A stretch of 64,000 bases of DNA from Heterotrichella gracilis (GCA_032358255.1 JAULBX010023074.1:1-64000); one strand, 5' to 3'; numbered from the stretch's first letter, positions 1 through 12,417 are shown. The notes: generated by a model not told the origin, from the letters alone. Numbers and translations are program-made.

Positions 1-1998
1 GGGGAGTAACAGGATGAGCAGTGGGGTGGGGAGGGTGGGCTTCCTGGCGGATGTGGGCGAAGGTATGGGTGTGGGGGGTGGGGGTGGGTGGGGGGTGGAG
101 GTGGGTGGGGGGTGAGGGGTGGGAGAAAGGGTGGGGTTGGGGGTGAGGAGAGATGTGTTTGTTTGGGGATGGTAATTGGTATATGTGAATTGGGGCACAC
201 AGCACGCATTGGATGCTGCGGAGGGTTTCAGTGATAGCGGTTCAGTGATAGCAGTGGCGGTTTTATCCACTAGTAAACTCCCCACTTGACTTGGAACTAC
301 CCTCTCCTGGTTTTATACTCGTTTTCACCTGTTTCATTTCATGCGCTTCCACCCCTTTTGCCAAGCTAGCAGTAACAGGCAACGTTACACCTTCCAAACC
401 CCAAGGGTAGCGTATCCCGTCTGCAGGTTTTCTGTACTGGTCTGCTTTTGCCACCGACGCCGCCCTGCAGGAGTCGAATGTGGATCGCGCAACATACCCC
501 TGTGTGTTGGACTACCTGCTGAAGGAGTTTGAGCATGTGGTGGACCTGGTGCCATGCATCAAGGTGAGTTTGGGGGGGTGCAAGGGGTGTGTTGGGGGTG
601 GGGGTAACTGTGAGAATTGGAAAGTGAGGGGAGGTGCTGATGTTGTGTGTGGGGGTGGTGTACTTCATTGTTGAAATGAGAAGCTCGCATCATCCCCCCG
701 CATGTTGGAACTCCTGCCTGCGGCAGGAGTTTGAGCATGTGGTGGACCTGGTGCCATGCATCAAGGTAAGTGCGCAAGAGTGTGCGGTTGGGATGGGAGG
801 GTGCCTATTCCTGCAAAACAGTCCGTGGCCTAACATTGCTGGAATCCCCGTGAATTGACATGTTCACACCCAATACCTGCATGTGTCCCAGCATGTTCAA
901 ACAAATGCTGCAATTTTGCAAAATAAAAACTGCATTTCAATATCTTCTCCTATTTCCAGGCCACCGCCACAGAAGCTGTGCTTGAGCGCCGAGTTGCTGA
1001 CCGGCTGCCGCTGGACCCTGGGGGGTGGGGTGGGGCTGTGACCCTAGCTGGGGACGCCCTCCACGCTATGATACCCTCCCTTGGCCAGGGGGCAAACCTG
1101 TCGTTCGAGGGAGCTGTCAGGTGGGTGGGCGGGCAGGGGTGGCGTGGCGTGTTTCAGGGGTGGATGGGCAAGGGGGAAGGTTGATTGGTGGATATTTTGA
1201 TGGGGCGGGGATGGAGAGGGTGAAGGGTGGACGGCGGGAGGTGGACTGTCAGATGGGTGGTGTAGGGTGGGTTGTGGGTGTTCTGATGGGGCTGATACCA
1301 AGTTAATGCATGTATGCTCCAGTGACCAGTGCCCAGCGTCGTGTTCCCCACAATACCAAAGGAATGACAAGAGTCTATACCTCACAGCCATACCTCACAG
1401 CTTTTCTTGATCAATCACGCAGGCTGGGGCATGCCATCCAGCAGGCAAGGGGAGCATCAAAGCATGTGGACGGGGAGGTGCTGGCTGCTGCACTGCGCGC
1501 ATATGAGGTGGAGCAGCTGGCGCGGGCTCGCTTTGTGCAGGTGGGTGAGCATTGGAACATTTTCCAGGTTCTCATGGGCCACATTGTGACATTCACACGG
1601 ATTGAGTACGCTAATAGGTTTTGCTAGGAGCAAGTTTGCCTCTGTCACATTGCTTCATGGCCTGGCCTGTGTCCTCCTGCGTGCTCTTTGTAACTGCTTT
1701 GCGCCACACTCAAGGCAAGAGGGAAAATGTAGCATGTTGGGCTTATATCTGCAGATCAATAGCTGTGTTTGGCAAAGCTTAATTCGCCTACCTGTATTAG
1801 AATTATTTACAATTAAATGACCTAAAATTTTAATTTCATTTTATCTTGTTTCCATTGCAGGTCGACAGCCAGCAGCAGGGCAAGGCTGTGTATGCGGACA
1901 TGGATGAGTTCATGCGCAGACAGCAGGAGGCGCAGGACAAGATGTGGGGGGAAACCTTCAACCCCCTGGAGAGGCCAAGCGCGACACTGAAAGTGTGA
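1..1998 (+). CDS. FAD-dependent monooxygenase, copy A (3' part only)
   Basis: This is the C-terminal part of a class A flavoprotein monooxygenase (zeaxanthin epoxidase/UbiH-like fold); the 5' part lies before the window. Exons by phase: <1-62, 427-563, 960-1120, 1423-1540 and 1861-1998 (stop TGA 1996-1998). Exon lengths 137, 161, 118 and 138 nt match copy B exactly. Exon 960-1120 carries the second FAD-binding motif, seen as LAGDALHAMIPSLGQGANL (family pattern GDAAHxxxPxxGQGxN). The C-terminus is a charged helix ending in LERPSATLKV. The family uses NAD(P)H and O2 to hydroxylate or epoxidise; the substrate cannot be inferred. A possible extra 39-nt exon (727-765) sits in the intron after exon 427-563. 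High exon identity to copy B indicates tandem gene duplication. Confidence 0.85.
727..765 (+). repeat. In-frame duplicate of an exon end with working splice signals
   Basis: These 39 nt encode EFEHVVDLVPCIK, identical in protein to the last 13 codons of exon 427-563. They are preceded by CAG and followed by GTAAGT. The length is a multiple of three, so inclusion would repeat 13 residues without shifting the frame. It may be an optional exon or a neutral tandem copy. Confidence 0.75.
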
Positions 1999-2843
1999 AG
2001 TTTTCAGCAGCGGTGGGGCTTCTGAGGGGTGGGGTGCACCCTATTCGAGCATTTGAGCCCTAGACGAAACCTTCAATGGCGCATTAGGAACCCGTGATGA
2101 ACCTAGGTGTACCTTGAAGGGGACAGATATACCCTAGGGGAACCCTAGCAATACGGGGCCAATGTTTGCCGTAGTTGTGGATTTAATTTTGTGTCATACA
2201 TTTCAGTGTGAGCAGATAAATATACAGGTGTATCATACAGAGGTGGGAAAATGAAGTAGTGGGGTGTAGCTGGCAATATTGGATGCAATAAAATTTAATG
2301 TTGTGTGACATTAGCTGTGAAACGTTATGATACATGTACCATAGAAGGCATCGTTCTTTTGCAACAATGATATTTGTTTACTGATGACATTGGCTGCATT
2401 TGGCAATTATAAGTTTCCATGGAATGGAATTCAGCCACAAAACGTTGTCGTGGCAGCAGTTTGGTTCTCATTCAGATGTATGGTACTATATGGTATATAT
2501 GTATATAGTTGGAGAGTTTGCAACTCACCTCGTTGGAATTGCGAGTGACGCTGAAAAGCCACACCTAGGCCTCTATCAGTTGCCTGTAACAAATTCCTGG
2601 TCACCAGGCTAGTAGCGTGGTCATCTCAAGTGACCGCAGCCGCCAAAGGGTTTTCAAACGGTTTTACCCTCAAACCAAAAGGTAGGGCTTGCCAGTAGCC
2701 TTTTGCACACGCGAGATTCCTCATTCCAACCAGCCATGCATCCTTGCTTGGAACACAAGGTGGCTAGGGTTTAGGGTTTCACTAGTCAGCAATCCCAGTC
2801 ATCAGTTCTGTGCAGAGCCATCAATAAGAGATGTTCCCGCCAT
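1999..2843. other. Intergenic between the monooxygenase pair
   Basis: I see no coding exon here. The segment holds the 3' UTR of copy A and the promoter and 5' UTR of copy B. A TAGGGTTTAGGGTTT motif of plant telomeric type lies near 2765-2781. Copy B's likely start codon is the first in-frame ATG at 2844; a second in-frame ATG is at 2883. Confidence 0.5.
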
Positions 2844-5800
2844 ATGACCCCCATTTTCCGAAACGCAGTGCGTCACACCACCATGAAGCTGGCCACTGCA
2901 AGCCATCAAGGCCAGACGGCTCTTTCTAGGCCTTGTACCACGGATAACGGAAGTGTGCGATGCCTGCCTGCCACCACCAGGGTCGCCAGGAGGTTGACGT
3001 TGCATGTGCAAGCTGTGGCAGGCTCTTCCGCCCTTAGGCCTGTGACGGCCATCGTGGCGGGTGCAGGCATCGCCGGTCCCGTTGTAGCGCTGGCTCTCCG
3101 CAACGTGGTGCGTGGACGGTGTGAAAGGTTGGGGAGGTGGTGTCCAATACCTGCCCAGCATGCATGCATGTGCATCGGAGGTCGTGTTCACGGCAATAGC
3201 ATACCGTTAGGGTGCCTGTAGCGGGTAAATAGCACTTAAAGAAGCAAAAGCTGGATCGCGTAAGCTGAATCCCAAATAACCAAGTGAAGCGGTCTTGAAT
3301 CGAGGTGAGGTGCAAGCACCGGTTGACCATGATGGGACCAAAGCATGCGTGCGTGCACAACGTCGTTGGTGTGGTAACACTGATCTAGTGTACAACATCG
3401 ACATCTGAACCTGTTACACTGTGTTGCTATAGTAAACAGAAGTGGAGGTGTGTTGCCGAGTAGAAGTAGACCCGTCCAAGACTCATGCCCAGTCTGAACC
3501 TTTCAAGTGGACCTTTCAAAGGGAACCCCTGTCCCACTTTTGCAGGGCGTTGAAGTTGAGGTGTACGAAAAGCACCACCAGATAAATCGAGACGTGGGTA
3601 CTGGTCGCACGCTGTGGCCCAACGGGATCAAAGCCCTGCAGGTCAGCATAAACTAACCCACCATGCATGCTCATGCCAAGTCACCAAGTGCCACGTCATG
3701 GTCTTATGCCCTGGTCAAGGGTGGCACTAGTGATGGCCCCCTTTTTGCCCTGGTCAAAAGTGATGTCTAGACGAGGCTTTTGCCAATCAAGTGAGCAATA
3801 ACTGCACAATAACATCTGCCACAATCTGAACACAGTGCGTCGTCCTAGGACCTTACCAGTAGTGTGATCGAATCCAATCCACTTGGCCTAGCAGTGGGCC
3901 AACCCACCACTGTAATCAACACTGCGCAGGCTATCGACCCCAATCTGGTCCTGGAGCTGCTGTCTAAACCCTAAACCCTCAACATATCACCCTAAACCCT
4001 AAACCCTACACCCTGAAAAGGCGTGTGTGTAAGGGTCCTGCGTGTCACACACGACTGGGATCGACCCAGTAGGCTCCACTCATTGTGACAAACCACACCC
4101 ACAAGTGTGCGTCACACTGCGCAGGCTATCGACCCCAGCCTGGTCCAGGAGCTGCTGTAAAAACCCTAAATCCTAAACCCTAAACACAAAACACAAAACC
4201 CTACACCCTACACCCAGAACGCGTGTGTAAGGGTCCTGTGTGCCACTCATGAGTGGAATCGACCCAGCAGGCTCCAATCCATTGTGACAAACCGCCCCCA
4301 CGACTGAGCTTCACACTGCGCAGGCTATCGACCCCGACCTGGTCCAGGACTTGATGTCTGTTGCCTGCAAGACTCACACCGTGGAGTTCGTGGCACCTGA
4401 TGGCGTCAGCAGGACTCGTGCATTTGACCCTTGTACCTTCCCAGCAGTCTATGGAGCTCCAATGGTAAGATAAAGTAGCTAAGGTACCTCGTTTTACCAA
4501 AAAGAAACGGTCTACGCAACAGCCACCTGGTCAAATGCACCAAGCGACAAATGAGCTTGTAAAACGAGGCATAGCACTTAATTAGGTGCGTTATAAACCT
4601 ATAGCTCGAGAACCGTCTGCTTGAAGTGTGTGAAAAGTAGCTAATTGAATTACTAATTGCCCCCGTCATGCTAAGTAATGGCCCATTGTGCAGCTCAACA
4701 TCCGCTGGAGCAGGCTTCAGTCAGTGCTGCACAGCTTCCTCCCCTCCTCCATCATCCACCTTGGACATACCCTGGAGGCCTTCCATGCACCCCCAGGGGG
4801 GCACGTCACAGCAACCTTCAGGACCACCCAGGGGGAGGAGAGGGAGGTGGAGGCAGACATGATGGTGAGGTGTCAGACCTGGGTGTGCAAACGCAACCCT
4901 AACCCCCACACCGCCTGTGCCGTTATGCGACGAGTGCCATGGCGGTGGATGCTCGCCGCACAATCTTGCAGGCGCTGATTAAACTCCCTGTGAACCCTAT
5001 AGAACTGCCGGCAACTCGAGTCACTTTGCGCATGCCGAGAAGTAAACCAATTCTGTGTTTGGCTCATTTGCAGATTGGGGCAGATGGCATCCACTCTGTG
5101 ATGCGCTCCCTGCTGGTTAGGGATGGACCCCCGGTGGATGCTGGGCGCACCATCTGGAGGGCTGTCATACCACGCACAGACGGCCTGCTGCCCGAAGGGA
5201 ACATTCGTATGAGCAGTGGGACGGGGAGGGTGGGCTTCATGGGGGATGTGGGTGAAGGTGGGGTAAGGGGTGGGGTAGGGGGCGTGTATGCGTGTTTGGG
5301 TATGAAGAGGGTGGGAGGGGGGCATCATTGTGGCGGTTGTGGAGGAATGTGGAGGAGAGGGTGGTGTGGGTTTGAGTGGATGATGGGGTGGAGGGAGCTC
5401 CCTAAACCCTACACCCTACACCGGCCTCAATGGAGGGTTTCTCCCACCAGCCAGGCTAGGCCTCATCCACTGATAGCTCTTCCTCCCGCCAGGCCTGGGA
5501 CTGCTTCTACCTGCACTGGTCATACACATTGCTTCCCCTCCTTCTGCCACACACCTCCAGCCGCTCTCCCCATGCAGGTTTCCTGTACTGGTCTGTTTTT
5601 GCCACCGACCAGGCCCTGCAGGAGTCAAATGTAGACCGCGCATCGTGCCCAGACGTGAAGGACTATTTGCTGAAGGAGTTTAGCGACGTGAAGGATCTGC
5701 TGCCATGCATCCAGGTGCGCTTACAAGGGGTGTGAGTTGGTTTGTGGGTGTGGGTATGGGTTTGGGGGCGGGGTTCACACCATCCTTGGGGCACCGAGGT

Positions 5801-7162
5801 GCCAAACGGCTGCCCAGGATCTCAGGGGGATGGGGGCCCGGGCCCACTCAACAACTTAATTTAAAAATCCATTGGCACAACACCGTGTTCCCACATGCCC
5901 ATGCGCCAACATGATTGCACAATGCAGCAAATGTGTACATTACCAAGCCCCTGGGACAGAAAAAATTTTTCCATTTTCCCCAGGCCACCCCCGTGGCCAC
6001 CATACTTGAGCGCAGGGTTGCCGACCGGCTGCCACTGGACCCTGGGGGGTGGGGCGGGGCCGTGACCCTAGCTGGGGACTCCCTCCACGCTATGATACCC
6101 TCCCTGGGCCAGGGGGCAAACCTGTCGTTTGAGGGGGCGGTCAGGTGGGTGGTGGTGGGAGGAATGACCTCCCCAGTAGGGGTGGCGAGAGGGTGAATGG
6201 TGTTGAAGTTGGGGGGAGGTGTGATCCCGGTCACTCGACTAGAAGGGGCCCGGAGACCGAGATCATCGACATCATCATCGTCGATATCAGCAATACTCCA
6301 TCATCATCATTTACAATCACTGGTTTGACAGTATGATACCTTCAAGCTGTGCATTCATAATCGCATCCCGCATTTGTGAGCGATCCCCCATCCATGACCG
6401 CACTCTCCATACCCAAAATTAAAACAATGGGAGGTATCTCAAGTCCGCAAAACCTCCAAGAAAGGGAATTTGCACTTGACATCAAACAACCCGTGCTAGG
6501 CTGGGCCATGCCATACACGAGGCAAGGGGGGCATCGGAGCCCATGGACGGGGAGGTATTGGTGGCTGCACTGCGTGCCTATGAGGTGGAGCAGCTGGCGC
6601 GGGCTCGCTTTGTGCAGGTGGGTGGGGTTGACACAGGGATTTGGCCCAAGGCCAGCATGCGCAGGGGTTGTATGTGCAACGTACCACATCCATGGAGTGT
6701 GAGTGGGACTTGCTGCATGCTGGCTTTGGGCCCTGGCCCAGAATTTCCTGCCCGTCGTTATTGAATACGGGATTCTTGAATAATTGAATAATGATACGCT
6801 CCAGGCTTGGCATATGTCTTTCTGGCTGTATGCAGGGATTTGGATAAATTCATGCGCAGGTTAATTATCATCAAATGCTTTATTTATCTATTTATTATCT
6901 AAAACTTATTTGTATTGATTCCACTGCAGGTCGGTAGCCAGCTGCAAGGCAAGGGTATGGAGGAGTTCACATGCACAACTATCGATAATCAATTTACTTT
7001 TTATTATTTTTCTTTCCATGGCAGGTTGATAGCCAGCTGCAGGGCAAGGCCGTGTACAAGGACATGGATGAGTTCATGCGCAGGCAGCAGGAGGCACAGG
7101 ACAAGATGTGGATGGAGACATTCAACCCCCTGGGGAGATCCAGGGTGAGCTTGGAAGTGTGA
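2844..7162 (+). CDS. FAD-dependent monooxygenase, copy B, probably plastid-targeted
   Basis: Complete class A flavoprotein monooxygenase, about 469 aa from nine phase-compatible exons: 2844-3107, 3546-3641, 4324-4464, 4694-4864, 5074-5257, 5578-5714, 5984-6144, 6500-6617 and 7025-7162. Residues 1 to about 60 are rich in Ser, Thr, Arg and Ala with almost no acidic residues, as in a chloroplast transit peptide. The dinucleotide-binding motif VAGAGIAGPVVALAL follows near residue 70, the DG motif (IGADGIHSVMR) is in exon 5, and the GD motif (LAGDSLHAMIPSLGQGANL) is in exon 7. No FHA domain is present, unlike plant zeaxanthin epoxidase, so the substrate stays open. Its introns contain partial copies of exon 3 and of the last exon. 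The exon 8 acceptor is TAG. Confidence 0.88.
3920..4362 (+). repeat. Triple tandem copy of an acceptor plus exon start
   Basis: The sequence GCGCAGGCTATCGACCCC plus about 25 following coding bases occurs three times, with exon starts at 3930, 4125 and 4324 (spacing 195 and 199 bp). Only the last copy continues into the full 141-nt exon. The first two break off into CCCTAAACCCTAAA runs and then a shared intron segment (GTGTGTAAGGGTCC...). All three keep the AG acceptor. Confidence 0.85.
6835..6960 (+). repeat. Two degenerate partial copies of the last exon of copy B
   Basis: The stretch 6838-6860 (GGATAAATTCATGCGCAGG) resembles the middle of the final exon. The stretch at about 6926-6952 resembles its acceptor and first codons (GCAGGTCGGTAGCCAGCTGC against GCAGGTTGATAGCCAGCTGC at 7021). 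Both lie upstream of the functional exon at 7025-7162. Confidence 0.65.
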
Positions 7163-7259
7163 TAGCAGCGGTGGGGTGTGCTTCGTGGGGATAAAGTAGA
7201 TAAAAGTGGGAACAATGCAGATGATATTACAGCAAAACTTATCAGGTGTGGATTTGACA

Positions 7260-7395
7260 GGGCAGTGAACCCTAGCTTGAAGCCTGGATGAACCGTTTTT
7301 GGGCCCCAGCTTATCACTTGACACAGGCAGTGAACCCTAGCTTACAGCCTGGGTGAACCGTTTTTGGGCCCCAGCTTATCACTTGACAAGGGCAG
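7260..7395 (+). repeat. 65-bp direct tandem repeat in the 3' flank of copy B
   Basis: Two nearly identical 65-bp units (about 7260-7325 and 7326-7390) share GAACCGTTTTTGGGCCCC and the sequence around it. The beginning of a third unit (GGCAGTGACACTG) follows. The repeat lies in the 3' UTR or just past the gene. Confidence 0.85.
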
Positions 7396-8225
7396 TGACA
7401 CTGTCTTCTATAGATAGGCTTCTTCGCTCGGTGGACCCTTGAAAGGGGGGTATTAGGAGACTGGAATGAGGCGAGCGTAGCCTGATCGTGCACCCTTGAA
7501 ACCCTGAAATTCACCCCTAGACATTGAGAGGAGATAAAAGATGCAGCGCCAACAATATTACATTCGAATGCTGTGTTGTGCATGCGATGCATCGGATGGC
7601 AGCTGGATTTTTTATTATAATAGTGGAAGGTATCATACAAGTAGCATACCGTATTGAATACGGGTCCCGAAAACTTGCCCCTTATGAAGAGGACATCGTG
7701 CCTCTTTGCAATTTTGAGTGATGATCAGGCAAACATTTTACTGGCCGTGTACATTGTTGTCAAGTTGAACCAAATCGATTGGATCCGCCCTCTGCTTGTA
7801 ATCTCGCAAGATCTGAGAGTCATCCAGAACTGGTGCTGTAACAGTTACAGTCAGTTACAGTTACGATGCATAGTATTACTCAGCCATTGGAAAAAACAAT
7901 ATATGGGTCCCAAATCTGGCGTGGTACACTTTCAACCTGGCCAGGGTATTACCAGGGGGCATCTCAAGGCATGGGTTCGAATTGAACAATAAAAATATGA
8001 CATACAATCCGTTCGACAATGCCCATTAAAATGCACCATCCACACCGGTCCTGGTTACCATGTTAACAGGGCAGCGCTGCTCAGCAGATTCCCCAGCCGG
8101 CATTACCACATGCCCTGGCCACCAGTTTTGATTCACCCTTACCATGAAGTACATGTACTTAATAGAAACGATCAAAGCAGCGTCGCCACCAACATACAGC
8201 GGGTTTGGCAAACCGGAAGGGTCCC
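7396..8225. other. Intergenic between monooxygenase B and the PSMD5-like gene
   Basis: The two genes converge here. Open frames are short and show no recognisable protein pattern. Nothing else is supported. Confidence 0.4.
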
Positions 8226-11200
8226 TCAAGGCAGCGTCGCCACCAGATGCTCCAGCGGCCGCACCCCCCTCCCCGCCCCGCCAAAGGGCCCCGCAGCCAC
8301 CCCCCGCCGAATCGCATCCGCAGCACCCGCCAGCGTCGCGTGGTGGGGGGCGACGCCGTTGGCCGCGGGTGGGGGGCCGCCGCCCCCACCCCCCACCACT
8401 GGGGGTGGTATGACATCATCCAGCGTTGCTTGGAGGGCCAATAGGGCTGCGTACCGCCATTCACACACCTGCAAGGAAACGCGTGAGCATATATAAAACA
8501 TAAGTGAGTGCAGTATGGACTAAAGCACCCTCTCGGCATGCCGTCAAAAGGAACAACATCTTGTACATAAGGCTTCAATCAGCTTTCCCATACACCCCAA
8601 TATCTACATGCCCACCAACCCACCCCTTCCAACTATCCAACACCCCCGCTGCCCACCTGTCTTGCTGTTTCCCCCCTTGGATCAGTCAGCGCCTCAATTA
8701 AAGGCGCATGTGATGCCACGTCAGCGGCACCCCACATGCGAAGGACCAGACCACTCAGCGCCCTGCAAGGGTGGAGAAGATGGGCAAAGGCTTACCGGTC
8801 ATTCCAGCAATACTGAATTTGCTGCAATGCACTGGCATTGGCGATCAGCCTTGCCGCGCACGTGCGACGCCAAGCATTTCAGTCACCCCTACACACTGGC
8901 ACCACGGCTTGTTTAGGGTTTAAGGTTTGGGTGTAAGGGTTCACCTGTACGTTGCCACGTGGAGCTCAGGGAAGGGCTGGTGCAGGAAACCCTCCAGAAC
9001 CTTGGCGAGGGTTTCTCCACCGCTGGTGCTGGGGCCTGCCGATGCGTCGTAGAGGGTTTGGCGTAGGGTTTGCTCAGCCTGCGAGGGTCGCAGAGAAGGG
9101 GAGGAACATTTAATACAAGTTGCGCGGGGTCGCTAAACGTCTAGACTTGCTAGAACGGTGTGTTTTGATGCCTGGAGCCCCCGTTCCCCCCGCCACCACC
9201 ACCACCACCACCCACCTCATGTGAATAGAGCATGCACCACACCCCGCACTACATCCCCAAATGTCCTCCCCCCCCCACCCCCCACTCCACCCCCACCCCA
9301 CACACACCTCATATGATAGCAGCGCCGCCCCCCGCCACTGCATATCCGCCGCCCTTTGTGCCCCCATGACCGTGGCCAGCGCATGCAATGAAGAAGTGCG
9401 CAACCCCTGGGAGGGGGCCCGCCCAAGGGCCTTATTCGCCACATCCGAAATCACTCCGCAGGGGTGCGAGACCAGCGCATTTGCGCCGGAATTTGACACC
9501 CCCATGGCCCCCACCGCATCTAGGGCATCCCCCTCTAGTTCTACCTGCATGTAAAACACCAATCCTGGTTACAAAGGGAGCGGGTTCGTTTCCAAATTAA
9601 GCAGGCGGGGATAGGAATCATCTCCACCTGAATGGGAGGTCCGTCAGGAGGACTTAGATATATCAGGGATGATGTATTAAAGTCCTCCTGGGTCTGTGAC
9701 TGCTATGGATTTGTCATTGTAAATCTGTAAGTGCCATGATCACCAATATACATTTGATACTTTTCCATATTACCCTTTTGAAATTATGTTGCAATTTCCC
9801 CCCTTACCGGCACATCCAGTGTACTTGTCACATCCAGGAGCTCCTTGAGGGCAGTAATGACCACCTCGGGGGTGGAGAAATGTACCCCATTTTCCTGGGG
9901 GCCATCCACATCCATGTGCCTCCCCTCCTCCTCTTCAGCCACCTTGCCAGCCAGGTAGGCAGCCACCTGCAGGGGTGGTCACGTTAACCTACGTCAGGGT
10001 TTTGATTCAACCCTATTTTCCCTTCCATTTCCTTACAATCAAGCCAAGCGAGGCAGGCAGCCCGCCTGCAAGAGTTTTTACGTTACTCTTTCAATGAATG
10101 CTAACCTCCTTTCGATACCCTAAAAACCAAATACACTTCAAATTCCAAAAAAAATACAAATGATGAAAAATATGCATTCACAAATAAAATGATGTCAACT
10201 TCCCCCACCTGGAGTGCTGGTCCAGCCAGCAGTGCCTCCCCGCCCTGCACCACCCCCATCAGGGGAGGAACAACAGCATCGGCCAACACCAGGGTGGAGG
10301 GGGGGTCTAGGGTTTCCGCCAGCTCCCTCACCAGCTGAAGGGCAGCCAGGAATGACAGGGGGTCATCGATATTGTTAAGCTCAGAGAGGAGGGGGTTCAA
10401 GAGGCCTGTGGGGGGAATGGGGAGGTGGCTGTGGGTGTGGGTTGGTTGCGTTGGTTGCAGCGATTGGGTAGGTGAGTGGATGGGATGGGGAGTGGAGGCG
10501 ATACGCCGGCACTATTCTCAGCAACTACAGGGCAGTAGGAATGACAAGGGGTCATCGATATTGCACACACACTTGAGCTCTGAGAGGAGGGGGGTTAAGA
10601 GGCCTGTGGGAGGGGAGGGGAGGCGTGGGGGTGTGGGGGGTGGTTGCATTGGTTGCAGAGCGCGTGGGTATGTGGGTGGGATGCAGGGTGGAGGGAATGA
10701 GCCGCCAGTTTCCTTATGAATGCAGGGCAGCTAGAGTGACAGGGGGTTGCTAGCAATGTTGAGCTTATAAAGCAAGGGGTTCATGAGGCCTGTGGGGGGG
10801 AGAGGAGGATTGTGTGTGGGGTGGATGACTGCCCTTGACAATGACTGCATGGAGCCCCCGCCAGATCCATAAAGTGCAATTCGCGGCAACGTAAATTATA
10901 AATCTACATAATAATAACTAGAATAAGAAATTACGTACGCCGTAAATTTATAATTTGCATTTGCATTGAATTTTGCACTAAATTCACGGGAATAATAACT
11001 GGAATAGGAAGTTATTTTACGCCTCGCATAGCCTACACGCAGGACAGGGGCATCCCTGCAGTGGAGGGGTGCAGAGCAATGCGCGCTCATATGCAGAAAA
11101 CCCTAAACCCTAGGGAATTTACCTGACTCCCTCAACGCGCCCGCCCGCCCCGCCCCACCCGCCGCCATCCCCACCACCAGACCCGCCACCCGCATCCGCA

Positions 11201-12417
11201 CCCCCGCATCCCCATCTGCTGCGGCCACCTCCGCAAGCGCATCCCCACACCGCCCCTCCCCCCTGCCCACCACCACCTCCAACCCCCCGGGGCTGGCGGC
11301 AAAGTTTTTCAGGGATTTGGAGGCCGCTGCTGCGGGCCCCGTGTTGGGGTCTGCTAGGGTGTTGATTAGGGCAAGCACCACTTGGCGCTGCTGGTCGGAG
11401 GGTAGGTCGGCCTGCGATGGGTGGGGTGTGGGTGTGTGATGGGTGTGGTGGGGTTGGGGTGATTAGAGGAACAGTCGCAGAGGGTAGGACCACCCCACCC
11501 CCCACCCCCCAACATCCAAATGCCCCACACCACCTCCAGTGCCTTTCCAAGGTGGGTGCAGGCGAGGGTGGGTGGGCAGGGGAGAAGGAATCCAGTGCCC
11601 CAAGCAAATACCCCACAGTCTCAGAGAGGGAGCCTGGCAAACCCTAAACCCTAAGCTCCTGCCATTGCCACCCAACGTTGTAGTCCCCAAGCACAAAAAT
11701 AGCACTCAATCGACATCCCCTCATCCCACCATGCGCAGGCTCCAACTCACCTCCAGTGCTTTCCCAAGGTGGGTGCAGGCGAGGGTGCGCAGGGCAGGGG
11801 AGGGAGAATCCAGGGCGCCCATCAAGTACCCCACTGTCCCAGGGATTAACTGGGCACCGATGGGGGTGTTCAAAACCTTGTCCAGCGCTGCTGCTATGTC
11901 GGACAGCTGGCCAGGGGTGAAGGATACGGTGGTGAGCTCGCTGCAGGGGAGGAAATGGGCGGGCGGTAAGGGTGGTGTTTTTGCACATGCATGCATACGG
12001 TATTGAAACCAGGAACAGCTGACAGCGCATTGCGGAATAGACACAGTCCAGAAAACAATACTAACAAAAAAGGTTTTTGACCTATTGCAGCTCCTGCGCA
12101 GTATTCCTGCGCTGGCCCTGCCATACATATGCATGCATACACGGCATATGCGCACCCACCTAAGTTGCAGTCACCACTCAAAACACGATACTCACCGAAT
12201 GGGCTTTTTATACTGCAACTCCTACGCCAAATCCTACAGTGCATCTCTTACGTATCCCTGTTTGGACATATGCACGGCATGTGCGCACCCACCTGAAGAT
12301 GGCATTCACGGGGAAGCGTGCCAGGAATGCATTCGCCTCAGCATCGCTCATTCCACCCGGCACCGCCACCACTTTTGTCGCCTCCGCCGCCAGCTCGCTG
12401 CTGTCCCCCGCCTCCAT
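8226..12417 (-). CDS. ARM-repeat protein resembling 26S proteasome chaperone PSMD5/S5b (C-terminal exons uncertain)
   Basis: Minus-strand exons that join in phase: 12417-12293 (start MEAGDSSELAAEATKVV), 11940-11751, 11411-11123, 10405-10209, 9966-9808, 9544-9308 and 9078-8945. They give about 443 aa of leucine/alanine-rich helical repeats, such as LSFLAALQLVRELAETLD and VVPPLMGVVQGGEALL. Order and character fit PSMD5 (S5b), which in animals chaperones assembly of the 19S base by binding Rpt subunits; this assignment is inference from pattern. The C-terminal part is unclear. A block starting WRRTCAARLIANAS near 8870-8800 and a last exon about 8465-8226 (CEWRYAALLALQATLDD, then Gly/Pro-rich sequence, stop 8226-8228) look real, but their phases do not join cleanly. 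There may be an indel, an unrecognised exon or a degraded end. Confidence 0.6.
10365..10805 (-). repeat. Three tandem copies of the acceptor and start of the fourth PSMD5-like exon
   Basis: Reading the plus strand, TTGAGCTCTGAGAGGAGG-like sequence followed by AGAGGCCTGTGGG occurs at about 10376-10411, 10571-10608 and 10757-10797. Only the copy at 10405 continues into the full exon. The other two lie upstream in transcript direction and keep an AG acceptor. Confidence 0.75.
11541..11650 (-). repeat. Partial copy of the end of the second PSMD5-like exon
   Basis: The minus strand reads GTVGYLLGALDS-like codons followed by a degenerate ...HLGKALE-like end, which copies exon 11940-11751 (GTVGYLMGALDSPSP). 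It lies downstream of the functional exon, in the next intron. Confidence 0.7.

Noticed and set aside
7965-7990. GGTTCGAAT-like tRNA B-box
   Set aside because: No matching A-box, no acceptor stem or anticodon arm around it.
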